Part shown: in pieces, positions 12,061-24,467 of the stretch
How positions within the stretch are numbered: position 1 is the first letter of the stretch
How the letters are laid out: each line of letters opens with the position of its first letter
Notes under the pieces: generated by a model
Seen by the model: the letters and a program-made list of their open reading frames with translations, nothing else
Told to the model about the DNA's origin: nothing
Databases searched by the model: none
Source: Cladorhizidae sp. MBARI D1340-BT2
Taxonomy: Eukaryota > Porifera > Demospongiae > Poecilosclerida > Cladorhizidae
Length of the DNA: 64,000 bases
Direction of reading: 5' to 3'
NCBI GenBank assembly: GCA_028752905.1
Contig: JAQNBH010000014.1
Location: 32,946,276 to 33,010,275, forward strand
Position numbers and translations under genes: made by a program

Positions 12061-12069
12061 TTGGATAGT

Positions 12070-12540
12070 GAAGCCAGAATTTACCAATGTATACAATCGT
12101 ACAGGAGACCCTTTACCTATTTGGTCTTCCTTATATGAACAGGTAAAGTGTCTGAAAATGTATTATTATTTGGTAAATTCTTGTTTCATTTCTTTTTTGA
12201 CAATATAGTCAATCAATTATATATTTTTAAAGCAATGAACACAATCACTTAAGAAGATAAATTACTACTATTATTATTCTAAAAACATTTAAAGCTCTTT
12301 ACACACTAATTACAAACTAGGGAAAATTAACAACCACTACCACCACCACCACCACCACAAAAACAACAACAACAACAACAATAACAACAAAAGTCGAATG
12401 TTCCCCAACAAACCACTTGGTTGATTGCCCAGACAACCCAGCATTGCCATTTGTTTCTATTTCTTTTATACAGTCAAGCAGCCATCAAAGAAGTTACTCA
12501 GTGTAACACCAGAATTAACCATTTATCATGTTTATTATGA
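12070..12540. repeat. Second truncated copy of the dispersed repeat family
   Basis: Shares AATTTACCAATGTATAC, GGTAAATTCTTGTTTCATTT and CAAGCAGCCATC with the 11240-11480 copy. It is interrupted by an ACC/AAC microsatellite at about 12335-12390. Confidence 0.6.
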
Positions 12541-13056
12541 TATGTATTATAACATAGATAGATACATAGATAGATACATATATATATAGATAGATGGATA
12601 GATAGATAGATACATAGGTAGATACACATAGGTAATACACATAGATAGATACATATATAGATACATAGATAGATACATAGATAGATACATAGATAGATAC
12701 ATAGGTATAGATAGATAGATAGATAGATACATAGATAGTACATAGATAGATACATAGATAGATACATAGGTATATATAGATAGATAGATAGATAGATAGA
12801 TACATAGATAGATACATAGATAGATACATAGATAGTACATAGATAGATTCATAGGTAGATACACATAGGTAATACACATAGATAGATACATAGATAGATA
12901 CATAGATAGATACATAGATAGATACATAGGTATAGATAGATAGATAGATAGATAGATACATAGATAGTACATAGATAGATACATAGATAGATACACAGAT
13001 AGATACATAGGTATATATATATAGATAGATACATAGATAGATACATACATAGATAC
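12541..13056. repeat. GATA-type microsatellite with an ATAGATAGATAC superunit
   Basis: About 515 bp of (GATA)n with regularly placed ATACATAGATAG units and intermittent TACACATAGGTAATACACA segments. Partial higher-order structure is visible because the segment from 12600 repeats near 12860. Open frames rich in Tyr, Leu and Ser are artefacts. Confidence 0.95.
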
Positions 13057-14800
13057 AAAAACCTGAAGATGAAAATTCATAGTGTTAAGGTATTTTGGGT
13101 TATCGGTTTACTACTTTCACGAAGAATTCAAGGCATGCTTGAAGTATTTTTTGGCGTTTCAAAATATCCTGAAGACACTGTTTAGGATATTAAGAAGCTG
13201 TCAATGTGAGTTTTAGATGAATTTTGGCTGGCAATTTATAATAGGAGTCAAACCAACACAGTGCTACCTCACTCCCCAACAGACATGCCATGTGTGGTAA
13301 ATAACGTATCACATTTTCAATCCCAAAATCTCCTGAGGGCTTGTTTTGCAACCCCCAACAAGCTATAGTGGATATTTGGATAGATATGGGCATGCAGCTG
13401 GTATGGTTCTGATAAAGTGGGGGGTGTACAACTCTAACAGAGCCATGAATTGGCTCCTGTGCAGCTTGTGCAACCACAACAGGCCAATGGAGTAAGCCAT
13501 GGGAAATGATATATAGATATGGTGTGCCTGTACAAAGAGTTGGTGGATGGAATGAGTGGCAAATTGGGAACTGGATATGGGAAATTTGTGGATTCAGCTG
13601 GAGAGGAAAATCCCCAACTGATGGAATGACATGCTCATTGAGTGGAACAACCAGCTGGAAAAAAGATTTTTTACCAGTGGATATCCCTATGGTGTTCTGG
13701 CATAGCTTCTTAGTATGTGGGTGGTGTCTGGTGGGTTTTTAAAAGAGAGATCTTGGGTTCTTGATGGCAGGCCTCTATAAGATGCCATATTAATATACCC
13801 TGTAGTATATAGAACAGGATATTTTCTGGATCACTATTCCAAAGGAAAGTGAGCCAGAACACAACACTGTACACTACTGTAAGTTGGTGTGTTACATCCA
13901 CTTAGTGGAGGTGTGGTTTGACAGAGCAATAGGGGGTTTATTCAATAAGAAGGAAGTCACTAATTAGGCCTTGTAGATTAGGATGTAGGCTCATATTCAG
14001 CATGTGTAAATTCAGTACAATAGCTTGGTTACAGCAGCAAGTTGAACCAAAAATTCAAAGAACTTGTCAGGGAATGCCCCCCATCATCTCTTCTTCCTCA
14101 ACATGCTCATACACAAATTTGGGCTAGAAGAAGGTGAGCAAAAAAATAATCGATATCATGTTACATTTAAATCTTCTTCTTCAGTTTCTATATACTCTTT
14201 AAACTTCACAAGGATGAGTGGTATGTATATATGTATAGATACACTTAACTATACAAGAATGAAAATTCTTTTATTGATAAACAAACCACCCCCTCCCCCC
14301 CCCCCCCCCCCCCCCCAAAGAGAGGGGTGGGGAAAGAGGAATGTACCCATAATTACCAGATAGATGCCTCCCATTAGGTGAAATTCATTTGTACAGACAT
14401 TAAAAAAAACCTTTTTGTGGTAAAGGATCATCAAACAGGTTGTAATATTTCAATTTTTTTTGGATCTATTAATCTGCTGTAATAGTTATTTGCTGTTGTC
14501 ATACAAAATCCTTCATTAAGAACTCCCAAGCAGACCCAATAACAGAGACGAACTACTCCACTTTATCTCTTGTTAGTGTGCACTACAAAAATCAGCACCT
14601 TATTGTTTCATTATTGGAATAAGCCAAAAATCAGCTACTTCCATCAAGGATATGGTAAAGTTACACAGGAGAGAACTACAGAACTAACCAAACTTGGCAG
14701 ATGCAGTGTTATGTTTATGCTAAATGCATTTATTGTGGAATTGCTAGCATCTGGAAAAGTAATACGTTTTTAATTTTAAAACTGACTTGTTTATACTTTG
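13057..14800. other. No gene recognised; contains a poly-C tract
   Basis: Several short open frames (13190-13477 minus, 13506-13742 plus, 14064-14363 plus) have no recognisable domain. A run of about 37 bases, almost all C, lies at 14281-14317. The block GCTAGAAGAAGGTGAGCAAA near 14125 has a relative near 30565, so part of this is an old interspersed repeat. Confidence 0.5.
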
Positions 14801-14804
14801 TTTA

Positions 14805-15640
14805 TAATTAAAGCCTCCCTCAAGAAGCTGCTTAAGATAACTCTGGAACTAAACAATTATACACTTTCTCATGAAAACAAACATTTTCTCCAGATGAAAA
14901 TAATTTAAAGCAACATGAAGTATATATTATAAACAATGGCTGGACCATCACAAGTAGAGAAGGAGGTTACGGATAACAATAAATATTTATGGAGTCTGAA
15001 AAGGTTACATTGTGTGCCCAAATTGAAAACAGTGCAGGGGGATCAGTACGTCTTGATAGCAAGCTAACTAGCTGAGGCTGATGGAAGTCTTTATAAAAGG
15101 TCTCAAATTAAGTGTACAGACAATTTGGAAGCTCACCACAATACACCTAGTGCTGCCTCATTCATATTATGCCAACTTGTGGGATTCTTTAGGTAGCTAC
15201 TCTTGATGCAAAGTTTGCTATCAGCATAATCTTCTGTCAACACTACAATCAAATAATATCCACACTTACATACAAACACATCTGTTCTTCCTCACTATAC
15301 TGGTATACTTGTGCCATGGCGCATGGTGAACAAGAAACCTACCCACTTTTCCACCTACCGTGAAGACTTGCTAAATACTGTCGCATGGAAGACAACATAT
15401 TAGTATGTTGAAATAACCATTGCTTTTCCAACGTGGGTTTGGCCGGACATTTCTAAACATGGCACAAGATGATATTTGATTAGGTTATCATTATCAGTGA
15501 TGGGGGAAGTGCTGTACTTTTTTTGTTTCGATTGTAATAATGCAGTCAAAAGCTAATTCATAACCCATTTACTATGCGGTGCGTAAGATGAACTTGCCTG
15601 CAGCAGTCACTCTTGGGAGGGCCTCACAAAGGATGGTATG
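14805..15640. repeat. Dispersed repeat family (copy 2 of 5)
   Basis: Shares with 43800-44530 and 58390-59160 the blocks GACCATCACAAGTAGAGAAG, CAATTTGGAAGCTCACCACA, TTTCTAAACATGGCA, GGTGCGTAAGATGAACTTGC and GGAGGGCCTCACAAAGGATG. This copy lacks the 37-bp satellite that follows the family at the other two sites. It is therefore probably closer to the ancestral arrangement. Confidence 0.8.
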
Positions 15641-15789
15641 TCTATTTTTAATACTCCGAGTGTGATGCTCAATTCAACGCAGAGTACATACATGCAACAT
15701 GTGCTGTGATTGGCCAATACAGAATTGTAGCAGTAGAGTTCCAAATTTAACTTCACAAAAACTCTGTAACTTGATTATTCAAGACTTCA

Positions 15790-16500
15790 TTGTTTTACCA
15801 CTTCATAATTATTATTAGTCTACTCTGTGAATTAACAACCTTCATCGTGAAAATTAACATAATTTTGTGCAGTGAAAGCTATTGTGTGCAACTCTAATGA
15901 TTATTTAATAGACACTGTTGCTGTATGGAATACCAGACACATTTCACTTATTCATTTATGATTGAATAATGCATAATCAAGCAGAATAGAGAGAGGAAGG
16001 GACAGAGAGAGCCAGAACTTTTGTTGCTGTGGGAAATGGAAACTTCTACAATAACTTTCTCAATAATCAACTTGAAATTGTACTCTCTCAATGTTTCGAC
16101 TAGATGCTCTAGCCCTCATCAGGAATAATGAGATGCTCTAGCCTCCATCAGGAATAAAACATCATTTCCCAAGATTTTACGATGGAGTCAATGTTACATT
16201 TGAGGCTTTGACTTGACACCTTACACAATTTCTATGGAAATGTTGTATGTACATCAATCACCCAGCATGATTCTACTGTAGTATTATTAGTTGGTAGAAT
16301 GCACAATCAGCTATTCTAAAGTATACTTGCACTACTCAAGACTATTAGAGGGAATTACACCTCTTGTTAGTCTTGTACCAGTTTTGAGTGGATTTCTTCC
16401 ACTTATTGGGCATCCCAAAGTTACATTGTGGAATAATGAGGATAAGCGTAAGGCAAGCTTTCCAGATGGGAGAGTGAATCTGCATTAGCATTGAGAGAAC
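15790..16500. repeat. Gypsy-associated flank, first of three copies
   Basis: AGAGAGAGGAAGGGACAGAG, the ACATTTGAGG segment and TTATTGGGCATCCCAAAGTT recur at 46400-47050 and 60110-60780. On the minus strand the right end reads NANADSLSHL, the region just after RNase H in gypsy polyproteins. A hammerhead-like element has inserted at 16051-16165 relative to the other two copies. Confidence 0.75.
16051..16165 (-). mobile_element. Hammerhead-like interspersed repeat with duplicated 5' half
   Basis: On the minus strand a CTGATGA core half (16116-16122) is followed by a GGCTAG / CTAGTC stem II with loop AGCAT, then CGAAACATTGAGAGAGTAC. A second half-unit with CTGATGGAGGCTAGAGCATC precedes it. The corresponding positions near 46630 and 60370 lack this insertion. 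The core bases needed by hammerhead ribozymes are retained apart from the unusually short helix III. Confidence 0.75.
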
Positions 16501-16769
16501 TCCCTTACCTGAAGATTATCCTCTTGTAGACTTTCAAGTAGCAAGCTAGTCAACCAGCCGAACCGGAATCTCCGTTAAATTGTGCGTTAACCCCTTGTAC
16601 AAACCAATACCACCATAGTACCAACCAATACCATTGTTCAACCCAATACCACCATAGTTCCACTTAATAATTGTGTTGTAAGAACTAGAGGATGGTCTAT
16701 AGAGATTTGCCTAACCCAGTGGCTTAAGTATCCAGCTTTAAAGGGTCTATATGGAATTTATATGAGATC

Positions 16770-16880
16770 AGCAGGCAACAACCAATCAAGGACTTCTTGA
16801 TAGTTCATATGATGTGATTTCTCATCTGGAGAATTGACCAAATATCAAATATCCTCCAGATATCCATAAGACTTGGGTAG
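16770..16880 (-). pseudogene. Fragment of Ty3/gypsy RT region
   Basis: CAACCAATCAAGGACTTCTT and AATATCCTCCAGATATCCAT are shared with 61368-61460, which lies in the gypsy RT remnant there. The 40-bp satellite starts directly in this fragment, so the satellite probably arose from its end. Confidence 0.65.
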
Positions 16881-17440
16881 ATGCAAACATATCATGATGG
16901 GATATTCCACTGGTGGGTAGATGCTAACATATCATGATGGGATATATCACTGGTGGGTAGATGCAAACATATCACGATGGGATATATCACTGGTGGGTAG
17001 ATGCAAACATATCATGATGGGATATTCCACTGGTGGGTAGATGCAAACATATCATGATGGGACATTCCACTGGTGGGTAGATACAAACATATCATGATGG
17101 GATATTCCACTGGTGGGTAGATGCAAACATATCATGATGGGACATTCCACTGGTGGGTAGATACAAACATATCATGATGGGATATTCCACTGGTGGGTAG
17201 ATACAAACATATCAAGATGGGATATTGCACTGGTGAGTAGATGCAAACATATCATGATGGGATATTCCACTGGTGGGTAGATACAAACATATCATGATGG
17301 GATATTGCACTGGTGAGTAGATGCAAACATATCATGATGGGATATTCCACTGGTTGATAGATGCAAACATATCATGATGGGACATTCCACTGGTGGGTAG
17401 ATGCAGACATATCATGATGGGATATTGCACTGGTGGGTAA
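16873..17440. repeat. 40-bp satellite, about 14 units
   Basis: The unit is GGGTAGATGCAAACATATCA then TGATGGGATATTCCACTGGT. Length is strictly 40 bp throughout, with substitutions only (GATATT, GACATT, GATATA; CCAC, GCAC). Substitution patterns repeat in groups of units, which suggests expansion of multi-unit blocks. Confidence 0.95.
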
Positions 17441-17449
17441 TACTACAGT

Positions 17450-18765
17450 ACAATATCAACTATCAAATTGTGCATGAGCCAAACATGCTGCCGTCCACTC
17501 CATGAAGAGGATGACTAGGTTACAGAGAAAGAAAGAAGAGGAAACTGTGTCAGAGAAGAGTGATGAAGATACTACTCCAGATTAAAATTATTATTTTTTA
17601 CAATCGAGTTAAATTCTCAAGTTCGAAACTGACTGATATTTTGGCCAACATGTTTTGGGCTTCTTCAGATAAACACAAGATAAGATATTTGAATATACTT
17701 TCAAAGCAGCTACATTGACTCGAGCACTCTACATAAAGTAGTACAGCTTTTGTTTGTTTGTTGGTTTGCTGTTTATTGTGTGGAATAGATGGGAGAGGAC
17801 TGGTGCATGGAAGGATTATTATCAAGATGATGGTACCATCTTAAATTGCTGTGCATTCATTTCCTTGTGAAGTAAAGTGGCATCAGAAGCCGAAGCTGCA
17901 AAGGAACATGGAGGCACCCACGAGTAGATAGAAAGAGCTCAAAAGGTATTCCTTGAGCAAGTAGACAAGCAGCACAAGGTTATGAATGACATGGGGAATC
18001 CATTCCTGAAAGAGACTGGAAATCTACTTGTGCTGGATATAAAGAATATTACCCAGCTTAGCAATTTACTTCCAAAGTAGTGTTTTTGAGTATGTCTTTT
18101 CCCTTCCCTAAGAATTGTTATAAAATTTCAATATAAACAGATTCATCAGAAAAACTAACCTTGTCTTCCTTAAATGGTAGGCCATGTTTAGCTAAAAATG
18201 AAGCACCATACACACAACCTGCCGAAGGACTTCTTCGTTAAGTTCTCATAACTCCATTCTTCTTTTAATTGGTCAACTGTCAAGTTATCTCTCAAGTTGC
18301 TAAAGTTGTTCTTGCAAAGATCAACTATCACTTCAGTATACATGCATAGCGATTATTTTGTATATGGTTAGTAAGGACTAAATACAACAACATCAGGATA
18401 TGCTACTGGACCACTCGTGTTTGTGATTAAGGACATGTTATCAGAATATTCAAACTGCAGCTTGAAGGTTCCAAGACGACCAATAAATTAGTGGCACTTA
18501 GTGTATAATGTAAAGCAATATTTTACTGGGGGTAATTTCTGGAGGAGCTGGGGGGCAACTTTTGGCAAACAACTTCCTAGGGATTTCACACACTACTGAA
18601 AGGTACCATCAGAAGTGGTGTTGAACAAAAGGAGCACAGTAATGACATTCATGGCTAATTAGTGTGAAAATTGCCAGCATAGAATATTCTAGGCCACATG
18701 TATTTGAATACATGACTTTGTTCTAGAATATTCCAGACCACATGTATTAGCTAACTAGTGCAGAG
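17450..18765. other. Mixed transposon debris, no intact gene
   Basis: A minus-strand segment at 17600-17690 reads CTGAAGAAGCCCAAAACATG. This resembles the stem-loop end found in several retroelements, with a CTGAAGA variant in place of CTGATGA. At 17900-18062 the + strand reads VFLEQVDKQHKVMNDMGNPF and then LLVLDIKNI, which looks like a conserved coding segment, but I cannot name its family. The rest is unrecognised. Confidence 0.45.
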
Positions 18766-18771
18766 TGAATC

Positions 18772-21320
18772 ATGACTGAAAGGCAAGCCTCCTTGTTTAG
18801 TCTATGTCGAAGTATACACAAGAGACAAAGGGGGTCTGAGGAGAAGGCTGATGATGCAGATCAAGCCAAGAATCAGATGACTCTGATTGTCAAGCTGATG
18901 CACAGGTTGAAGATAGCTCAGAAGAATATGAACATGAATCTGAAGAATCTGAACATGCATAACATCATGATTCATCATTTATGATTTCAGTATTGAGCCT
19001 CCAAATTTTTGGCGATCTCTCGGCCTCTGAAATAGTAAGTCATTAAGCAATCATGTATTGTCAGACCCTGTTCAAAATTTGACTTTCACTCAAGCTGAAG
19101 TATTATGAGTATGCAGCAGAAATAAAAAGTAAACACTTTGTGTTTCTCAAGTGCAGAAACCTGGAGCCAGTAAAATACCGAATACCCTTCCTCAAGGTCC
19201 TTACCAGCCAGTAAACATCAAATACCCTAAAACTAAAATCGATCAGCAACGAGCTTTCCAACCAGCCTACTCGCAATTCATTGCTGCATTACCTTCCAAT
19301 TCCAGATTCTGTAATTATCCAAAATTGTGCCACAGCCAATTTGAAGGGTCTGCTTTGATACAAGATCTGAAAGTTCATTCTTGTGTGATGGGTTCAGAAA
19401 TTGGGAAAATGCTCTGTGTAAAACCAAGTGTTTCCATAAACATGAGAGCTTGCTATGTCACAAACATGCAGTTACTATGTAAACTCAACCAGGTCACATG
19501 ATGAGCAGCTGAATGGCTCAAGAGGCAAAAGGAGGAAAATAGGAACTGCCTCCTGAAAATCATCCAAGTGGATCCTATCTCACCCGTCAAGGCGCTCTTC
19601 ATAAAGGCAAGCAAAAGGAGGAGTCAAATTTCAAGCAGCTCCTCCTTCTCTGAGCTGAATTCAATGAAGTGCTTCAAAAGTGGATTGATAATAATTGTTA
19701 TGACAAGCATATGAGCCCTCAGGTGCTCAGAATGAAATACAAAAATCATGGCCTAAAGGTGCTGCATATAGCAAGTGACATAGCTGGATCTGGTGCTACA
19801 GTGTCATGGCTGATGGGAGTACTGATGCAGGCAACATTCAACAACTTGTAATTTGCATGCATTGGGTGGACAAGGAGATGATGGTATGCGAGGAATATAT
19901 TGGTGTGATGCCAGCGCTCAGATAAGTGCAGATGTGCTGCTGCATATGAATTTCAGAATTGAAGATGCCTGTGGGCAGTGCTATGACGGATGTTCGACCA
20001 TATGACTGGAACCAAAAATGGAGTTGCTGCACAAAAGAAACTGAATGAAAAATGTCTGCTGACACATCGCTACTGCCACACACTTAACCTTGCTGTCGGG
20101 GTTTCAATAAAAAATACCCCCCTGCTGAAAGACACACTTGATATTGCTTATGAAATCACTAAATCAATAAAGAACAGTCCTAAAAGAGAGGCTGAATTCT
20201 GCAGAAAACAAGCAGAAATTCTGGGACAAATAAAACTGGAATGTGATTTCTATGTATACAATATTGACTCAGCAACTCTAAAAATCCTCTGCCCAACATA
20301 GTGGACTGTCCGAGCTGCACCACTCAGTGCTATTCTGAAAAAGTATGGAACTTTGATGAAGCTATGGGACTGGGCACAAGACAATGCCAGTGACTCGCAT
20401 GAAGGCAAGAATAATCGGATTTCCTGCTAAAATGCAAACTTTTAGTTTCTTCTATGGACTCCAGCTTGCCATTGTAGTGTACTTTCACATTCAGACAACC
20501 TCAGCACTAGCCTTCAGAGGGCTGAGCTATGTGCAGTGCATGCTCAAGAGAATGCAAACTTTCTGTCGCTGTTCTTCGAGGTATACGATCAGACAGGAAT
20601 GCAAGCCTCTATTGGACCAAGATCACTCTAGCTGCTGTGAAATTGGAGTTACGAACACCTTCACTTTCATGTTGCAGTGAGATGCCATCAATGTATTTTT
20701 AGGACAATCCTCAACCTGAGCATCATTCCAATGTAGAGGACTTTCACTGGCAGATCTACTTTGAAACTGTGGACACTATAGCTAGCTGCATTGTAGAGCA
20801 TTTCAGGATTACACCATCGATGCAACCTGCGAGCATGTTCTTTATTGGGGGAACTTGTCTCACAAAATGTTGACCAACTGTGTGAGTTCTAGACCAACTA
20901 ATACTGCATGAATTCAGCTATCTATAATGGCTGACTCCTATCACAGTTTTAGTCAAGATGAAGTGGGAGATACAGTTGTAGATTTCCTCAAAAAGAACAA
21001 AAAGATCAGGTCCCTCATACCAGAGGTCATGTCCTTGGTCAAGATTGTTTGGGTTATACCAGCAACAGATGCCAGCTCTTAATATGCCTTCAATACACTG
21101 AGAAGGGTGAAGTCTTACCTCTGTACAAACATGCTGAACAATTGCCTAAAATATGTTACAATATGCACAGTGCATAAGGAGCTGGTGAAGGCCAAGCAAG
21201 TCACCAGTAACCTTGTAGATAGAACAGAAAGGCACTCACCCATCTTCGGCCACTTACACTTTGCAGTAATAGATGTAGATGAATGCCGCTCTACTGACTC
21301 TCTCTCTCGAACTATTTAGG
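18772..21320 (+). pseudogene. hAT-superfamily transposase pseudogene (ZMYM-type)
   Basis: Successive + strand fragments fit a hAT transposase of the kind related to ZMYM1-type proteins. They are an acidic N-terminus (18772-18960); a TTF/BED-like cysteine region with GPYQPVNIKYPKTKIDQQRA (from 19190); YLTRQGALHKG and SNFKQLLLL (19575-19650); WVDKEMMVCEEYIGV (19865); CGQCYDG (19970); KNGVAAQKKLNEKCLLTHRY then CHTLNLAVG (20020-20100); and LCPT with WTVRAAPLSAIL (20290-20330). The C-terminal dimerisation block has ALRR-type TLRRVKSYL and VHKELVKAKQ (21090-21190). Multiple stops and frame changes make it inactive. No terminal inverted repeats were identified. Confidence 0.85.
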
Positions 21321-22600
21321 TCTTCATGATAGTCATATCTGGTTATGTCACATAATGATAATGGCTATATTTTCAGTTTAAGAATAGTGAACCTATTTTT
21401 CAAAGGGATTACCCCAGTCCCTCACTATGTTTTTGGCACCCAACTTTTAGATGGAAATTAACCCCCTGTTTTGTTATGATCTAGATTCTCAACAACCTTC
21501 CTTTAAGCAATTCAAGGAACCCCATGGCCTCTTCACGATTGCTCCCAAGGTAATATGCTCATTATTTAATTCTGGTGATGGTTCCTCATAGAACCTCTGT
21601 CAGTTACAGTGAATCGATTCACTGTCAGTATAGCTGGAGAATTAGCAGCAAAGCAACCTTTCTTACTTTGTGGTTCTACATCAGCATCAAGTGATTTACT
21701 AGGAGATATTGATTATTAAGCAAACCTCCTTCCTGTTACTTTTTTTAACATCTTAGTTAGCTTCATACTGTCTCGAGTATATACAGTTGCTAGCATGTGA
21801 CTAAGCATGTGACTAAGCATGTGACAAAGTATGCGACCAAACATGAAGTATTTTTTATGAATTGTGTTAAATGACTTAACAATGACAATCACTAATCAAT
21901 TGTAGGGGCTGAGAAATTGGGAGGTAAATTATCTCCATCATGCATTTTACAATCAAAAGAAGGGGTTGCAACCCCCCAACACCCTACTAACCTTGCGGGG
22001 AGACTTCCTGGCAAACCTGGAATCTAGTCCTGAGATCTGTTGTGCTCATCAAACCAATACCTGATTAAATTAAGACCGGAAGGTTCTGGAGAAGTACATA
22101 ATCCCTAACAGGTAAGTTTGACTGAAGGAGTGTCAACGAAAGGATTGACCAGTATGCTTGAAAGCAGAAACTAATACCAAGCATCCTACCATATCACAGG
22201 CATCTCTCGTTCAGCATGCAAAGCATACCTTGGGGGGCTAGACAACAGCAAGCATACCTGGGGGGATAGACAACAGAAGACCATCTGGAAAATGCTCCAC
22301 CTATTTCACAGAGTTGTCGACTGCTGATAAAGTGTGATTGCAGGACTGAATGCCGTATGAGATGGAAGTGCCATTGCTTTGGTCTATCCTGTGCAGATGT
22401 GAATGTGGAGATGATATCTAGAGACTTTACTGAACCAATTTTATCACTGAAATCTGGAAAATATTTCTTTCGGTTAATTAGTAAGGCCAGCTTTTCCGGC
22501 ATAAACAAGCATCAACCAATAATGAAATCAGCACCAGAGTGTTAACCCATCATTAAACCCTCGGAGTCCTCAACCAAGGTTCCCCCTGGAATTCTAGGTC
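21321..22600. other. No gene recognised
   Basis: A short 12-bp direct repeat (AGCATGTGACTA, 3 to 4 copies) lies at 21793-21845. The overlapping frames at 22194-22508 (minus) and 22357-22545 (plus) have no recognised domain. CATACCTTGGGGGGCTAGAC is partly repeated at 22225 and 22253. Confidence 0.5.
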
Positions 22601-22603
22601 TTC

Positions 22604-22662
22604 AATAGGTCAGTCGGTTGGTCAGTCGGTCAGTCAGTCAGTCAATACGTCAGTCAACTAGG
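22604..22662. repeat. CAGT microsatellite
   Basis: GGTCAGTCGGTTGGTCAGTC followed by (CAGT)n with single-base changes. Confidence 0.9.
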
Positions 22663-22739
22663 ATTTTGGCCGGCTGAAGATTTATCTTTTGCTTGATATA
22701 TATGCCAACATTTCAACTCTTCAGTCTTCTGATCAATCT

Positions 22740-23430
22740 TTGGTTTCATCTTTCTAAAGTCAGCAAAAAAGTCACAATTCAGGAATTGGTGGCTCCTTTA
22801 ACAGTTTTTCTTTTACTAGCAATTGTTAGGATTCAAATAGAGATTTTTTTTGTTATTCAGATTGATGCTGTTGATATCCAGATATAAATCAGTAAGTCGC
22901 TGTTTGAGTCAGCATCCTCCTATTTGAGAGAAGTACACCAGATACATCATCAATATAGTTAAAGCAAAGAACCTAACACTGAGTCATATCAGAGAAAAAA
23001 AGGCATCACCATGGATAACTTCCTCCAGTGATCACATATAGTCTCTGATCAGTTAGTCACTGCAAATCCATGAAAGGAAGTGGTCATCAAGTCATGGTTG
23101 CAAGATGCATGCAGTCAAAGGCCTTCTGTAATGCAAAAAGATAGCTCACACTTCATTTCCATTCGGGATACCAAAGGTATTTGACAAGACATAAGACACT
23201 TGATTTTCCAATCTCAAAACTCCATTATCCACTTGAAAGTCCTTCAGATGATAGGAGGTGGAATCATGGAATGATGTGCTAATATTTTGATTAGCTAGGA
23301 AATTAGCCTGTAGTTTGTACACTCACTTTGATTGTTAGCATTTGGAATAGGAACAACTGAAGATATTTTCTAGCATTCAGGGAAAGCCTTTCCTTGTCCA
23401 ATGGAAGTGTCAAATGCTTTGTGTCTAGCT
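22740..23430 (-). pseudogene. Non-LTR retrotransposon RT remnant upstream of toxin-like gene 2
   Basis: On the minus strand, 23420 down reads SSVVPIPNANNQSECTNYRL, the start of the RT fingers of non-LTR elements (VVPIPKSN...NYRPIS). An AFD-type region lies near 23120. The segment is paralogous to 49360-50190, and both lie at the same distance upstream of a toxin-like gene. It is broken by many stops. It marks the 5' part of a duplicated unit that includes the gene. Confidence 0.75.
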
Positions 23431-23469
23431 CTGGCCTTTTCTAATTGTGTACACATATCCTATACACTT

Positions 23470-23618
23470 AACAGGTTTCAGTCATCATAAAACTTGCACT
23501 CAACTTCCTGTCTATAAAGTTATTGGATTTTGCTGCGTGTATAAAAGGCTTAGCTGATCACTATAATTTACTTCAGCCTTCCATCAACTTCCATCAACTT
23601 CTGTAACCAAGTGCAATT
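23470..23618 (+). promoter_or_regulatory. Core promoter and 5' UTR of toxin-like gene 2
   Basis: GGTTTCAGTCATCATAAAAC starts at 23474, TATAAAAG lies at 23540-23547, and a CTTCAGCC initiator-like site lies at 23571-23578. A duplicated CCATCAACTT leader follows. The TATA-to-ATG distance is 79 bp. The block order matches the other two paralogues. Confidence 0.82.
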
Positions 23619-24467
23619 ATGAGCGTGAATGTTAGTGACCTAAAAGACGTTCTCAAGCCGTGGGCTGATGCTACTGCAGAAAGGGCAGGTACAAGTACTG
23701 GGTGGATAGATTTGCAGGCTCAACATGAAGCTATGCGGAATTATTCACGATATAAGATTAATACCACTGTCGCAAATACTTACTATGATGGAGAAATAAC
23801 TACCAACGAATTGCCTGGCCAGATCTTGACAGATACTAGCATCAATGACACAAGCGCCAACCAATTGGTCATCTTTAAGCAAGATAATGAAACTACATCC
23901 ACCTTCACCTGGACCTTGCACGAAACTATCAAGACTGGAGAGGATACAACATTTCAAGTTGGCCTCCCATCTTGGGCTTCTATAAACTTAAACTCAACTA
24001 AAATGTCGACAGAATCGACACATACCAGGACAGAGACGGAGATAGAAAGGTGGTACATTGAACGACATGTCACCTTACCGACACAAACTAAGATGGAGAT
24101 GATATGGACCATAAAGGAGCAGGAATATGAGGGAATTTTCCATACTGATCTTGCAATTACTGGTCACTTTGGTTTTTGGCTTGACGAAGATATTAACATC
24201 AATGATCCAGATAGTGATGACACACATAATCTCTGGTTCATAACAATCGAGCATGCCTTTAGAGATATGACATTATCAGGGATCCCCTTCCCCTCGCAAT
24301 ACCGCTATGATTTTAGCCAGAACCGTGTCTTGTACCGTGTAACTGGATCATGCAAGGGTGAATGTGGCTATGACTCGGACTTTGTTCTGAAAGAAACATC
24401 TTTGCATGCCACCAAAAGGGGCGTACCAAGTAGACATATCCAAGCATCAGCTTTTGCTGCCTTTTAG
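23619..24467 (+). CDS. Aerolysin-like (ETX/MTX2-type) pore-forming protein, paralogue 2
   Basis: An intact 282-residue single-exon protein, collinear with the gene at 3978 and differing in length by only two residues. Shared landmarks are SDL near residue 6, TSTFTWTL (93-100), a polar alternating stretch at about 112-146, WYIERHVTLP (145-154), MEMIWTIKEQ (159-168), LWF (205-207), a Cys at 245, and GYD (250-252). Paralogue 2 has one further Cys at 249. No signal peptide, transmembrane helix or intron is visible. By family analogy it would be stored as a soluble monomer and form oligomeric pores; the target is unknown. A possible polyadenylation signal AATAAA lies at 24736-24741, about 270 bp after the stop. 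Confidence 0.84.
   Translation: MSVNVSDLKDVLKPWADATAERAGTSTGWIDLQAQHEAMRNYSRYKINTTVANTYYDGEITTNELPGQILTDTSINDTSANQLVIFKQDNETTSTFTWTLHETIKTGEDTTFQVGLPSWASINLNSTKMSTESTHTRTETEIERWYIERHVTLPTQTKMEMIWTIKEQEYEGIFHTDLAITGHFGFWLDEDININDPDSDDTHNLWFITIEHAFRDMTLSGIPFPSQYRYDFSQNRVLYRVTGSCKGECGYDSDFVLKETSLHATKRGVPSRHIQASAFAAF

Noticed and set aside
12498..13080. Tyr/Leu/Ile/Ser-rich open frames up to 177 aa
   Set aside because: Translation of the GATA-type microsatellite; the same applies to frames at 41483-41780 and 55352-55883.
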